Positions 34,290 through 42,539 of a stretch of 64,000 nt of DNA are shown piece after piece. The notes under the pieces are model-generated. The model did not search any database. It saw only the letters and a list, made by a program, of their open reading frames with translations, and was not told the origin of the DNA. Within the stretch, counting starts at the first letter, position 1. Each line of letters begins with the position of its first letter. Source of the stretch: Ardenticatenaceae bacterium (GTDB taxonomy: Bacteria > Chloroflexota > Anaerolineae > Promineifilales > Promineifilaceae); contig JACKCB010000002.1 in assembly GCA_020634235.1 (NCBI GenBank), positions 434,001-498,000 on the forward strand. Reading direction: 5' to 3'. The translations under genes were made by a program, and so were the position numbers.

Positions 34290-35267
34290 ATGCCCCGTGG
34301 CCCCTACACCCACCAATTCGCCCATCTGGGCGTCAACAAAAACCGCAAAACGTGGACGGCCGTTACTACCCACCGCGCCCCCCACAAGCCCCTGCTCCTC
34401 TTATCCGTCCTCGACCTCTTTGAGCAAGGCAGCATCACCACCAATCTGATCGAACTCACACCGGAATTGGGCGAGCTGTTTGCCCTGTATTGGCACCAGG
34501 TGCGGCCGCCCAGCCAGCGGGGTATGCTTACGTATCCCTTCTACTACTTGCAGAGTGAGGGGTTCTGGCATTTGCTGCCCCGGCCGGGGCAAGAATCCGC
34601 CCTCACCGTGTACCGGCCCAACGCCGGCCTGGCCGCGCTGCAATCTCTCATCCTGGGCGCCAGCCTGGATGAAGACCTCTACACCCTGCTGTGCAGCCCC
34701 GAACCACGCCACCTGCTGCGCACCGTCCTCGTCCAAAGCTACTTCGCCCCCGAACTGCACGCCATTCTGCTGGAGCAAAGCACAGTTAACACCGAATCGT
34801 ACCAGTACAGCCAGGAACTGCTGGCCAAAGCCCGCAATGTGATCAAAGAGAGCAACCAGGAAACAGAGATGCTCCCCGGCCGGGTGCGCGACCAGGGATT
34901 CCGCCGGGCCATCGTCAGAGCCTACGACCATCGCTGCGCCATCTGCGGCGTGCGCATCCTCACCGCCGATGGACACACCGCCGTGGCCGCCGCCCACATC
35001 ATCCCCTGGAGCATCAGCCACGACGACGACCCCCGCAACGGGCTGGCGCTCTGCCACCTGTGCCACTGGACCTTTGACGAGGGGCTGGTCACCTTCACCG
35101 ACGCGTATCAGGTCAAGACATCCCCCCAACTAGCCACCACCCCCAACCTACCCGGCCACCTGCTCACCTTTACCGGCCGCAAACTTGTTGGCCCAGACGA
35201 CAGCGCCTTGTGGCCCTTCACCGCTTCCATTCGCTGGCATCGCGGTGAAGTTTTTCGTACGCGCTAG
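34290..35267 (+). CDS. HNH endonuclease with probable phosphorothioate-binding N-terminal domain
   Basis: A 325-residue protein. The N-terminal half (APHKPLLLLSVLDLFEQGSI, then TYPFYYLQSEGFWHL) follows the pattern of the sulfur-binding domain in McrA-type restriction enzymes such as ScoMcrA and SprMcrA, as I remember it. The C-terminal half is an HNH domain: YDHRCAICGVRI, AAHIIPWSISHDDDPRNGLALC, HLCHWTFDEGLVTF. Such enzymes cut DNA carrying phosphorothioate links placed by Dnd proteins. A dnd locus in decay lies 1 kb downstream. Base use is host-like (two CCCGGCCGGG copies). A shortened copy of the gene is at 39861-39960. The start codon is ATG with no clear ribosome site. Confidence 0.7.
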   Translation: MPRGPYTHQFAHLGVNKNRKTWTAVTTHRAPHKPLLLLSVLDLFEQGSITTNLIELTPELGELFALYWHQVRPPSQRGMLTYPFYYLQSEGFWHLLPRPGQESALTVYRPNAGLAALQSLILGASLDEDLYTLLCSPEPRHLLRTVLVQSYFAPELHAILLEQSTVNTESYQYSQELLAKARNVIKESNQETEMLPGRVRDQGFRRAIVRAYDHRCAICGVRILTADGHTAVAAAHIIPWSISHDDDPRNGLALCHLCHWTFDEGLVTFTDAYQVKTSPQLATTPNLPGHLLTFTGRKLVGPDDSALWPFTASIRWHRGEVFRTR

Positions 35268-35362
35268 CAGTGTTGCCGCGGAGCAAACAACGCCCCCTTC
35301 GTCCCCTACCCACTTTGTGCAGAATCCACCCGGATACGGCGCTGCACGATCAACCGCCCCTA

Positions 35363-35667
35363 CTGGCACAATAAAACCTGGCAGGTCAGGCAGACCTGCC
35401 AGGTCCCATTACCAACCATAATCTGCTTGACGGCCCTAATTCAGCCGCTCAAAAATCCCGGCCGCGCCCATGCCGCCGCCGATACACATCGTCACCATGC
35501 CCAGCTCGTGCCCTTCACGCACCATCTCGTGCATGATCTGCACGGTCAGCTTGGCCCCGGTGCAGCCCAGCGGATGGCCCAGGGCAATCGCCCCGCCATT
35601 CACATTCACCTTCGCCGGGTCCAGCACCAACTCACGGATCACCGGCACCGCCTGCGCGGCAAAAGCC
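35363..35667. repeat. 305-bp direct repeat, copy A
   Basis: Matches 45967-46271 (offset 10604). About the first 250 bases are identical, and five differences cluster in the last 45 bases, near the dndE junction. It carries the last codons of the helicase gene, an 11-bp-arm hairpin (35377-35387 / 35393-35403) and the last 76 codons of the thiolase gene. Confidence 0.9.
35436..35667 (-). pseudogene. 3' fragment of the acetyl-CoA acetyltransferase gene
   Basis: Encodes the last 76 residues or so of the thiolase found intact at 46040-47215, including GGAIALGHPLGCTG and CIGGGMGAA, with only two amino acid changes. The 5' part including the active-site Cys region is missing. It is joined to the dndE remnant at the shared bases GCAAAAGCC. 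Confidence 0.9.
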
Positions 35668-35766
35668 AATCCGCGCCAGGATGTTTGGCGTCAGTCCGGT
35701 GCGCCCCTTCATCTGCCCCAACTTCCGCGACGCCTCCTCAGAAAAGTGCATCTCGCTAAATTGCAT
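35659..35766 (-). pseudogene. dndE: 5' remnant of dndE
   Basis: From the ATG at 35766 (GAGGAG upstream) about 36 codons read MQFSEMHFSEEASRKLGQMK, then GRTGLTPNILARIGFC. This fits the start of DndE, the small protein that binds nicked DNA in phosphorothioate modification (usual length about 110-130 residues). The frame then enters the thiolase fragment out of phase and stops soon after. The position on the same strand behind dndC and dndD supports the call. Confidence 0.7.
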
Positions 35767-35807
35767 GGCTGGCACTCTCCTCTAATCCACCAGGGATGAA
35801 ACGGCCG

Positions 35808-36041
35808 TTACGCCTCATCCCACACCCTGCGCCCAGCCTGCACAAATTCCACAATCTCTGCCTGGGTTAAGCCGAGATCAACCCCTTCAACCGCTAAGGG
35901 GGAAACGGCCGTTGTTTCTAACCTGACGACAAATATTTGCCCATCCTTTCTTTTGATGCGCGCTTCGCCATCCCGTGCCGCCCGCTCCAATAAGGAGGCC
36001 AGATTTTGCCGCGCTTCTGAATAAGTGTAGACGGTACTCAT
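35808..36041 (-). CDS. Phd/YefM-like antitoxin
   Basis: A 77-residue protein with the typical start TVYTYSEARQNLASLLERA and IKRKDGQIFVV, as in Phd/YefM antitoxins that bind DNA with the N-terminus and neutralise the partner toxin with the tail. Its ATG overlaps the stop of the PIN toxin gene (ATGA). The antitoxin gene comes second, the reverse of the usual order. Confidence 0.8.
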   Translation of the reverse strand: MSTVYTYSEARQNLASLLERAARDGEARIKRKDGQIFVVRLETTAVSPLAVEGVDLGLTQAEIVEFVQAGRRVWDEA

Positions 36042-36439
36042 GCTGTCACCTCAATGATTGGCGCGTTTAGGGCCTGCGCCGCGTGAATTAAACCGCGATC
36101 CAGCGATAGTAATGGCGCACTATATTTGATCGCGCAGCGCAGCAAGTAGGCGTCGTAAGCATATAAATTTAGTTCATGCGCCAACTGTAACGCTTCCGCC
36201 AACTCAATCTCCACAAAGCGAATGGGTATCGTTTGGTAAACCGCAACCGCCTGGACTACCTGAGCCAACGTTGCCCGCTGTCGCTTGAGCATCGCGGAAA
36301 ATGCGTTGCCGATTTCCCAATGAACGGAATGAGGCGCAATTAAAACAGCATCTTGCGTCACTTGCGCTAACTGATGTTTAACTGGTTCGTTGGCAATGAC
36401 GGCAATCAGCGCCGAAGCGTCTATGACGACATGGTTCAT
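36038..36439 (-). CDS. PIN-domain (VapC-like) toxin
   Basis: A 133-residue PIN-domain protein. The first acidic residue is in VVIDASALIAVI (D7), the second in PHSVHWEIGNAF (E42 region) and the last pair in AYDAYLLRCAIKYSAPLLSLD (D101 and D118 approximately). Such toxins cut RNA, often tRNA. GGAGG lies before the ATG. The gene sits between dndD and the dndE remnant, 36 nt behind dndD, so the pair was probably inserted there or used to stabilise the locus. Confidence 0.8.
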   Translation of the reverse strand: MNHVVIDASALIAVIANEPVKHQLAQVTQDAVLIAPHSVHWEIGNAFSAMLKRQRATLAQVVQAVAVYQTIPIRFVEIELAEALQLAHELNLYAYDAYLLRCAIKYSAPLLSLDRGLIHAAQALNAPIIEVTA

Positions 36440-36475
36440 TGCTCCTCCAAATCAAGCCTGTACAATTGTACAATA

Positions 36476-38524
36476 TTATACCGTTAAACTGGCTGCCAGG
36501 TCAATAGCGGCGAGCGGCGTAAGAGCCGTGAGCGGTTGCTCCGTCACCTGCGTGGCCGTGCGGTCTGCCTCAAGCAAGTAGGCGCGAGAAAGGGCGGGTT
36601 GCAAGAATTGGAAGGTCGGCTCATCAATTTCGCTGGTGGTCGCCAGGACGATAACTTGCCGCGCCACCTGGGGCATAAATTCGGTCAACATCGCCCGCCG
36701 ATGCTCATCATCCAGGCGGCTGAGGGGGGTGTCTATGATGACGGGTAACGGTCGTTCCGACACCTCCCTTAACGCCCACAGAGTCGCAATCGCAAAAACC
36801 TGCTGCTCTCCCGCCGACAACTGCGTGCGGGGAAAAGGCTTGCCCCCACGAAAGAGCATGACAGTAAAGGTTTGCGGATCAATCTCCACCCGGTCAATGA
36901 AATCCCGTTTGCGGTTCAACTGATTGAGCCGTTTGGCTAATTGGGCGGCCAACTGCGCCAATTTCTGGCCGATGAGCCGCTGCTGGTAGGCGTCTAGCAG
37001 CAGTTTGGTGCGGGCGGCCAGTTTGATGCGCGCCTCGTCGGTGTTGATCGCCGCCATCTGTTCGGCCACGCGCCGGGCGCCGGCGGCTGTTCGCTCAACA
37101 TGAAAAGCCAGCCGCTTTTCTTCGGCCGTCAGCCGCTCTTGTTCCGCTTCCAGGCGGCCAAGTTCCCGGTCATGTTGGCGCAGTTCATTTTGTAAGGGCA
37201 GCAAAATCTGCTCCACGGGAACGCGCTCTAAGGCTTCGGTAACGGCCGTTAACTCTCCCTCCAACTGCTGCCGTTTATGCAGCGCAGCGGCTAACGCCTG
37301 CGGTGCGTCGCCCAACGCCTCATCAATCCAGTTGAACAAGACGCCGCGTGTCTCTGGCGCAACCCGATGGACGACGGCCGTTTCCGGCAGCGGCGGCTGG
37401 CTAAATTCGGCTAAAATCTGGCGCACATACGCCGCCAGATCCGCTTCTTCAGACGCGGTATCCCCAGGCGGATTGACAGGGTGAACGGCCATCGCCTCGC
37501 GCACCTGCCGGTGATTTTGCAGCTTCTCCACCAACGGCTGCGCCGCCTGCCACTGCTCGTAAGCCGCCTCCTGTTCCAGACGATGGCGCACCGCCTTTAA
37601 CAAGTTCGGCGCGACGGCAAAGGGCATCACCCCCCGGCTCAACTCGAAAATCTCCTGCTCGTTGCGGGCCAGGGCTTCCAACAAAAACTCCCGCTCATCA
37701 TTCCGCGCCGTTTGCGCCGCCGCAAATTGCCCCCCTTCCTGGGCAATGCGCTGCTCCAACAGGGTGATGGTCTCCCGCTTGGCGTTTAGCTGGCGGCGGC
37801 AATCGGCCAACATCGCCTGCGTCGCCGCTCGTTCCTGGTTCAACCGTTCCGACTCTGCGCTCAGTTGGCTCAATTCCACCTGGTATTGCTGCAATTCTTG
37901 AATGCCCGTTTGTCGCGTCAGGTACACATCCAGATCGCGGTCTAGCTGCTCGACAAGATGCAGCCCCAGCAAATTTTTCACCGTTTCCGCCAGCAAAGCG
38001 TCGCCCCCCTCGCCCGCTTCGGCCAGGGTGTTGATCTTCTCGCCATCGAAGAAGAAAAGTTCGGCCATGCCCGGCGACACCAGTTCGCGCAGCAGATATT
38101 CGCTTTCATCTTCGCTGGCCTGGCTCAACGTGCCGTCAATCCACAGCCGCAGTTCACTGGTCAGGCGGCTGTTTGGCTTCTCCCACCGTCGCTCCAGGCG
38201 ATATTGGCGGCGCTGACCCAGGAAAACGTGGTCAAATTCTAGTTGGATGGCGGCAAAGGGAGCAGTCTGCCCATCGGGGGCGCGGTAGATGCGCCGTTCC
38301 AGATATTGCTCGTATTCTTTCTGCGTGGAGCGATTGCCCAGGCTGAGTTTGCCGTGCAGCCCCAGGCGGATCGCTTCCATGAGGGTACTTTTGCCCGCCC
38401 CGTTTTGGCCGCGTAGGAGGATGATCGGTTGCTGGAAACGGCCGTCGCTCTTGGGCCTTAACTCAAGGCGATGTTCACTGGCGTAGATGCCAAAGTTTTG
38501 CAGGGTAATGGCGTGAATAATCAT
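36476..38524 (-). CDS. dndD: DNA phosphorothioation protein DndD (SMC-like ATPase)
   Basis: A 682-residue protein of the usual DndD size. Walker A GQNGAGKST is at about residues 39-47, the DndD-typical ELFFFDGEKIN is near 170, a long coiled coil runs in the middle, the ABC signature LSAGEQQ is near 568 and Walker B PVIIDTPLSRLDDEHR near 590. DndD is an ATPase that works with DndC and DndE to replace a non-bridging oxygen of the DNA backbone by sulfur. Its start overlaps the dndC stop (ATGA). Since dndC and dndE are broken next to it, it is probably an orphan, although the reading frame is intact. Confidence 0.85.
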   Translation of the reverse strand: MIIHAITLQNFGIYASEHRLELRPKSDGRFQQPIILLRGQNGAGKSTLMEAIRLGLHGKLSLGNRSTQKEYEQYLERRIYRAPDGQTAPFAAIQLEFDHVFLGQRRQYRLERRWEKPNSRLTSELRLWIDGTLSQASEDESEYLLRELVSPGMAELFFFDGEKINTLAEAGEGGDALLAETVKNLLGLHLVEQLDRDLDVYLTRQTGIQELQQYQVELSQLSAESERLNQERAATQAMLADCRRQLNAKRETITLLEQRIAQEGGQFAAAQTARNDEREFLLEALARNEQEIFELSRGVMPFAVAPNLLKAVRHRLEQEAAYEQWQAAQPLVEKLQNHRQVREAMAVHPVNPPGDTASEEADLAAYVRQILAEFSQPPLPETAVVHRVAPETRGVLFNWIDEALGDAPQALAAALHKRQQLEGELTAVTEALERVPVEQILLPLQNELRQHDRELGRLEAEQERLTAEEKRLAFHVERTAAGARRVAEQMAAINTDEARIKLAARTKLLLDAYQQRLIGQKLAQLAAQLAKRLNQLNRKRDFIDRVEIDPQTFTVMLFRGGKPFPRTQLSAGEQQVFAIATLWALREVSERPLPVIIDTPLSRLDDEHRRAMLTEFMPQVARQVIVLATTSEIDEPTFQFLQPALSRAYLLEADRTATQVTEQPLTALTPLAAIDLAASLTV

Positions 38525-39073
38525 GCTGCCGCCCCTTCTTGTGCGGCGCGACGCTGCGCCATTTCCACCTCAATCTCTTCCCAGGAACGCCAATCTTCGC
38601 GGAAAATCTTTTCGATCCACTTTATCGAGAATGAAGCGATTTGAGGGGTTTATCTTCAATCGTTCCGTACACCAGCGGAAGGCGCTGTTGGGCGCAGGAT
38701 ATCCTCGCCCGATGAGGTTGACCCAGAAGGTGTCGTTCAAAATCGGGGAGAGGTTATGAGCGGTCAGGTTCAAGCCTTGTTCGATTGCCGCCTCATTCAT
38801 CAAGCGAACGCTGTCATGAATGCGGTCTACGATCACCGGTGTTTCTACCTTGGTATCGGTGGAGATGACGTAAATCGGCTTGGTGCGCTGTTCGGGAGGC
38901 AGTTCACGCAAGGCATACCAACACAGTTGCAGTGTTGTGGTGCTATCCTTTCCGCCGGAGTAGCCAATGACCCAGGGGTAAGGATATTGCCGGTAGGTCT
39001 GACGAATTGCTTCCTGAATTTGCGGCAGACGGGATAAAATAGGTTGCCTAACAGGTAAACTCAAGTCTTGCAT
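38521..39073 (-). pseudogene. dndC: dndC with internal deletion and frameshift
   Basis: The N-terminal 150 residues read as DndC: the PP-loop SGGKDS is at residues 39-44, then TDTKVETP and RWCTERLKINPSNRF. Normal DndC has about 450-540 residues, with a cysteine cluster for an iron-sulfur centre. Here that part is missing. Around 38620 the frame changes, and the +1 frame gives a short tail (WIEKIFREDWRSWEEIEVEM) that ends with a TGA overlapping the dndD start, just as an intact dndC would. So about 300 codons seem to have been lost with a frameshift. AAGGA lies before the ATG at 39073. DndC would act as the sulfur-inserting partner; this copy cannot. Confidence 0.75.
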
Positions 39074-39115
39074 ACCATTTTCCTTGAGATTCCATGGGAG
39101 TAAAAAAAGACCTCG

Positions 39116-39141
39116 CTTTTGTTGTAATTATAAAACAAAAG
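39116..39141. promoter_or_regulatory. AT-rich inverted repeat upstream of dndC
   Basis: CTTTTGTT (39116-39123) and AACAAAAG (39134-39141) form perfect 8-bp arms in the divergent region between dndC and the 139-residue unknown gene. It may be an operator, since dnd clusters are often regulated by a repressor at their start. Confidence 0.45.
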
Positions 39142-39188
39142 GGGGCCATTATAACCGATTCTTATCTTTGTACTACATAGAGGGGAAA

Positions 39189-39608
39189 ATGCCCAAACAA
39201 AAAACAATTCCCGACGAAATCCGCCAGGAAATCATCGCCCGCGTAGACGCCTTCAACCAGGCAAACGCCCAACCCCAGCCCCAACTGCTAACACCGCCCG
39301 GCTGCCTGGTGGCGTTCATGAAACCGCTGGGCATGGTCCCAAAGCCCCCGCCCGATCCACCGGTGGGCAGCTACCTTCCCCGCTTCCGGGGCGCTTACCT
39401 CTACCTGGACCGCATTGGCTGGAACGGCCGTCCCTCCGAAATCTGCCGCCTCAAATGGACCGGTGACATCAACCAATGGGAATTCGCCATCTACCGCCAC
39501 AGCCGCAACTTCTATGACCCCGACGAATGGTTCTTCCCTGGCGCGGAAGAGGTGGATGGCTCGGTGGAAGGCGCAATGCGCGCCGGGCTGAAAGCCTACC
39601 CGGTCTAA
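39189..39608 (+). CDS. Unknown 139-residue protein
   Basis: I do not recognise this family. The protein has a Pro-rich middle (KPPPDPPVGSYLPRF), then RGAYLYLDRIGWNGRPSEICRLKWTG and EWFFPGAEEVDGSVEGAMRAGL, so it has the look of a folded domain rather than chance coding. AGAGGGGA before the ATG at 39189 supports this start over 39084. It is divergent from the dnd remnant and followed by a DUF2283 gene. Confidence 0.6.
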   Translation: MPKQKTIPDEIRQEIIARVDAFNQANAQPQPQLLTPPGCLVAFMKPLGMVPKPPPDPPVGSYLPRFRGAYLYLDRIGWNGRPSEICRLKWTGDINQWEFAIYRHSRNFYDPDEWFFPGAEEVDGSVEGAMRAGLKAYPV

Positions 39609-39666
39609 GCCGTTAACCGCCTTAAGCCCTGCGCTGAAAGACCTAAAATGAATCAGGACAAGCGCC

Positions 39667-39864
39667 ATGAAAATCGTTTACGATCGCGAAACAGATACCC
39701 TTGTCATAACGCTGCGCGAAGCGCGCATCGAAGAAAGCGATGAAATCCGCCCCGGCGTCATCGTCGACTTTGGCTACGATGGCCAGATCGTCCGCTTTGA
39801 AATTTTACGCGCCTCGGAAACGGTCCAAAAGGTGACAGAAATGCAGTTTGCCGTGCAAACATGA
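39667..39864 (+). CDS. DUF2283 family protein
   Basis: A 65-residue protein that matches the DUF2283 pattern MKIVYDRETDTLVI, EESDEIRPGVIVDFG and IVRFEILRAS. These small beta proteins are common near toxin-antitoxin and mobile genes; the function is unknown. Its stop overlaps the ATG of the HNH remnant. Confidence 0.85.
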   Translation: MKIVYDRETDTLVITLREARIEESDEIRPGVIVDFGYDGQIVRFEILRASETVQKVTEMQFAVQT

Positions 39865-39960
39865 CGCTCGCCGTGTATATCCACCAATTCGCCCACCTGG
39901 GCGTCAACAAAAACCGCCGCCGCCCACATCATCCCCTGGAGCATCAGCCACGACGACGAC
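39861..39960 (+). pseudogene. Internally deleted copy of the HNH endonuclease gene
   Basis: The first 20 codons (YIHQFAHLGVNKNR) match the start of the HNH gene at 34290, then the sequence jumps to the equivalent of 34985-35030 (CCGCCCACATCATCCCC onward). About 640 bp are missing and the frame is lost. The joint lies at shared CCGC bases. Confidence 0.85.
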
Positions 39961-40257
39961 TGTTATCTGGGTGAAACCTGGCGACCCTTTCTTCACGAAG
40001 GACATTTCATACATCGCTGCCACCGGTACGCAATCTGCCAACCCACCCTGTCGGCAGGCAAAATCGAGAAACAAGCCCTCTTGCTTTGTGTCCTGGTCAC
40101 TTTGTGCTAAATTCACCGCCTATAACGTGCGGCACTCCCGGCTGCACGATCAGCGGCACTTCACAATACCCATTCCAGATCGCTGTCAGAACCCCGGCCG
40201 GGACTCATCCCCACCCGTCAACCGGCAAATCACAGCATCTTCAGGAGAACACAGCCC
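39865..40257. other. Spacer with HNH remnant before the BrxD cassette
   Basis: A 393-bp stretch. After the HNH remnant it holds bases 40098-40150, which partly resemble 35317-35352 behind the intact HNH gene (CACTTTGTGC and GCTGCACGATCA blocks in the same order), so the copy reached beyond the gene. No further gene is seen; a CAGGAG before 40258 serves the next gene. Confidence 0.6.
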
Positions 40258-41082
40258 ATGAACGAAACAGTGGCCCAACTACACGCGGCCCAAACCGAAC
40301 TGGAACCACAATTCAAAGCACTACGCGGCGTAATCAGCGCACTAAACACCGCCATTCGCCTGGCCGAAGCCGGCATCCCCGACGCCCTACCCATGCAAAA
40401 GGCCCTGGTCAGGCTAGAGACAGCCGCCGCCGCCATCACCAACGACACCCTGGCCACCGCCGTGGCCGCCTTTGCCGCCGACACCCAACAAGCCCTTGAC
40501 GACCTGGCCTTCGACTTTGCCAAAGACCTGCGCGACGAATTCGCCCGGCGCGACGAAACCGTCGAAGGCCGGCCACCCACCCTCAGCGTGGGCATGTTAA
40601 CCTTCAAGATCGAAATGGCCTCACGCAAAGGCCAATGGCTCTACGGCAAAGAACCCCTCACCAAGCCCATCCCCCTCTCCCTCACCGGCATCCTCAAAGC
40701 CTACGACCAGCAAGTCAAACGCATCGTTGACCGCCAATGGGACAAAAACTTCGAGCCAGACCTGTACCAGGCGTGGCAAGATTGCCTGGACAAACGCAAA
40801 CAGCGCCCCTCCGGCGGGCGCGTTAACATCGTCGAGGTCCACAGCCAGCTCACCCTCAACCGCCAGGGTGCCCGCTTCTGGAACCAACCCTCGCGCAGCA
40901 CCTTCAAAGATTACGAACGCAACCTCTTCGTACGCGACCTGACCCTGGCCCAGGACCACGGCAGCCTCACCTTCCGCCTGGGCGTGGCCAGCAAAAACCA
41001 GGCCGACCAACCCAGTCGCTCCATTTGGATTCCCGAAACAGCCCTGGGAGGTCAATACTACAGCGACATCACCTTCGACTAA
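40258..41082 (+). CDS. Unknown protein, first gene of the BrxD/Lhr cassette
   Basis: A 274-residue protein I do not recognise. The first 110 residues are helical and coiled-coil-like (MNETVAQLHAAQTELEPQFK). The rest is mixed, ending in NIVEVHSQLTLNR, FRLGVASKNQADQPSRSIWIP. There is no known catalytic motif. Just 4 nt separate its stop from the BrxD-like gene, so it belongs to the same operon. CAGGAG lies about 12 nt before the ATG. It may be an adaptor of the ATPases behind it. Confidence 0.65.
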   Translation: MNETVAQLHAAQTELEPQFKALRGVISALNTAIRLAEAGIPDALPMQKALVRLETAAAAITNDTLATAVAAFAADTQQALDDLAFDFAKDLRDEFARRDETVEGRPPTLSVGMLTFKIEMASRKGQWLYGKEPLTKPIPLSLTGILKAYDQQVKRIVDRQWDKNFEPDLYQAWQDCLDKRKQRPSGGRVNIVEVHSQLTLNRQGARFWNQPSRSTFKDYERNLFVRDLTLAQDHGSLTFRLGVASKNQADQPSRSIWIPETALGGQYYSDITFD

Positions 41083-41086
41083 GCCA

Positions 41087-42373
41087 ATGAGCGAAACAAC
41101 CATCCCCCGTCCCCTGGCCCGTCACATCATCGAAGTCCTCGGCAGCTTCGGCACGCCACCGGCACGCGGCGTGCAATACTTCAACGAAGGCAATCAATCC
41201 CTGCTGCAAGCGCTGGATGAGTTCTATCTCTCATCCTACCTGCAAGATGGCGGCGCCGCCTACAAAATGGTCATCGGCGACTACGGCAGCGGTAAATCCC
41301 ATTTCCTTTACTGCCTGCGCGACATCGCCTGGGCACGCAACTTCGTCGTCGCCAAAGTAGACCTCAGCCCCGTTGAAACCCCCTACAACGACCAGAAAAA
41401 AGTGTACGAAGCCGTGGCCCAACACATCATCTGGCACGAAAGCGACGAACAATTCACCGATGAAACCGGGCTAACACGCTTCCTGGAAGGCACCCTGGCG
41501 CGGATCGTGCCAGGACCTCTTAGCCTGGAAACGTTGGCCAACCCCCTGTATCGTGGGTTGGTAGATACCCTGGAAGCAACCCCCATCGACAGCCCACCCT
41601 ACCAAACGGCCGTTCTCGCCTATTTCGATGCCTTCATCCGCCAAAATGAAGAACGGCTCAATGCCCTCACCCGCTGGCTCATGGGCGAGACGACCAGCCC
41701 CGACGACACCAAAGTCCTGCGCGAAATCGGCGTCACCGGCAAGATCAACAAACCCAACGCCTTCCGCATGCTGCGCTCCCTGTGCCAGGTTATCCGCGCC
41801 CTCAGCTACAGCGGCCTCATCCTGCTCTTCGATGAAGTAGATCGCATGGCCTCCGTCGGTGGCAAAGCCGAGCGCATGGCCACCGACACCCTGCGCGAAG
41901 TCATCGACCGTACCCGTGAAGATTTGCCCGGCGCGATGTTTGTCTATGCCGTGCCGCCGCAGTTCATCAATGATACCGTGCCCAAATACCCCGCCCTGCA
42001 GCAGCGCGTGCGCGCCCCCGGCCAATTCAGCCGCATCAACCACTTCAGCCCCCTCATCAGCCTGGACAACCTGGATCTGGACGAAGACGCGCTGATGCTG
42101 GCCATTGGCGAAAAACTGATTCCTATATACGAAGCCGCCTTTGAGGCCCCGTTAGACCACACCATCCAACGCGCCAACGCCGTCATCCTGGCCAACGTGG
42201 CCCGCGATGTCTTTCTGGACATCAGTCACCGCCGCCTCTTTGTCAAATCCTTCGTCGTGGAACTGAGTCGCCAGCATTACGGCGGGCAGCACACCATCAC
42301 CGAAGAAGAAGCCCAGGCCATCTTGCGCGGCCAGATAGACGAGCTTTCCGGTGGTGAAACGCCGCCCTATTGA
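41087..42373 (+). CDS. BrxD-like (DUF2791) ATP-binding protein 1
   Basis: A 428-residue protein. The start PRPLARHIIEVLGSFGTPPARGVQYFNEG and the Walker A GDYGSGKS at 64-71 are typical of the BREX ATP-binding family (BrxD, DUF2791). Walker B is LLFDEVDRM near 246. A sensor-like KYPALQQRV follows near 300. In BREX types 2 and 6 brxD stands beside an Lhr-like helicase gene (brxHI), the same as here, but PglX, BrxC and PglZ partners are missing near this copy. The function is unknown; a regulatory or motor role is likely. Confidence 0.8.
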   Translation: MSETTIPRPLARHIIEVLGSFGTPPARGVQYFNEGNQSLLQALDEFYLSSYLQDGGAAYKMVIGDYGSGKSHFLYCLRDIAWARNFVVAKVDLSPVETPYNDQKKVYEAVAQHIIWHESDEQFTDETGLTRFLEGTLARIVPGPLSLETLANPLYRGLVDTLEATPIDSPPYQTAVLAYFDAFIRQNEERLNALTRWLMGETTSPDDTKVLREIGVTGKINKPNAFRMLRSLCQVIRALSYSGLILLFDEVDRMASVGGKAERMATDTLREVIDRTREDLPGAMFVYAVPPQFINDTVPKYPALQQRVRAPGQFSRINHFSPLISLDNLDLDEDALMLAIGEKLIPIYEAAFEAPLDHTIQRANAVILANVARDVFLDISHRRLFVKSFVVELSRQHYGGQHTITEEEAQAILRGQIDELSGGETPPY

Positions 42374-42539
42374 AAAACAGCCACTATCCAGCCGTTTGAG
42401 GGCCACGTTTGTCGGAACCCCAGCTTTCGACGCCCGCTTTCCCCCACCGACGGCGGCAGCGATCTTTGGATAGCCACAAATATCTTGTCGCGACCAGCGC
42501 GCAATTCAGAAACCGCCTACTGACCACTAGCTACCAACC

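Larger units (their letters stand above)
35268..35807. other. Junction region: thiolase fragment and dndE remnant
   Basis: A 540-bp stretch with no intact gene. It contains about 95 bp of plain spacer, the direct repeat copy at 35363-35667 (a tail of the helicase gene, a hairpin, and the 3' end of a thiolase gene in minus orientation) and the start of dndE (35659-35766, minus). Confidence 0.75.
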
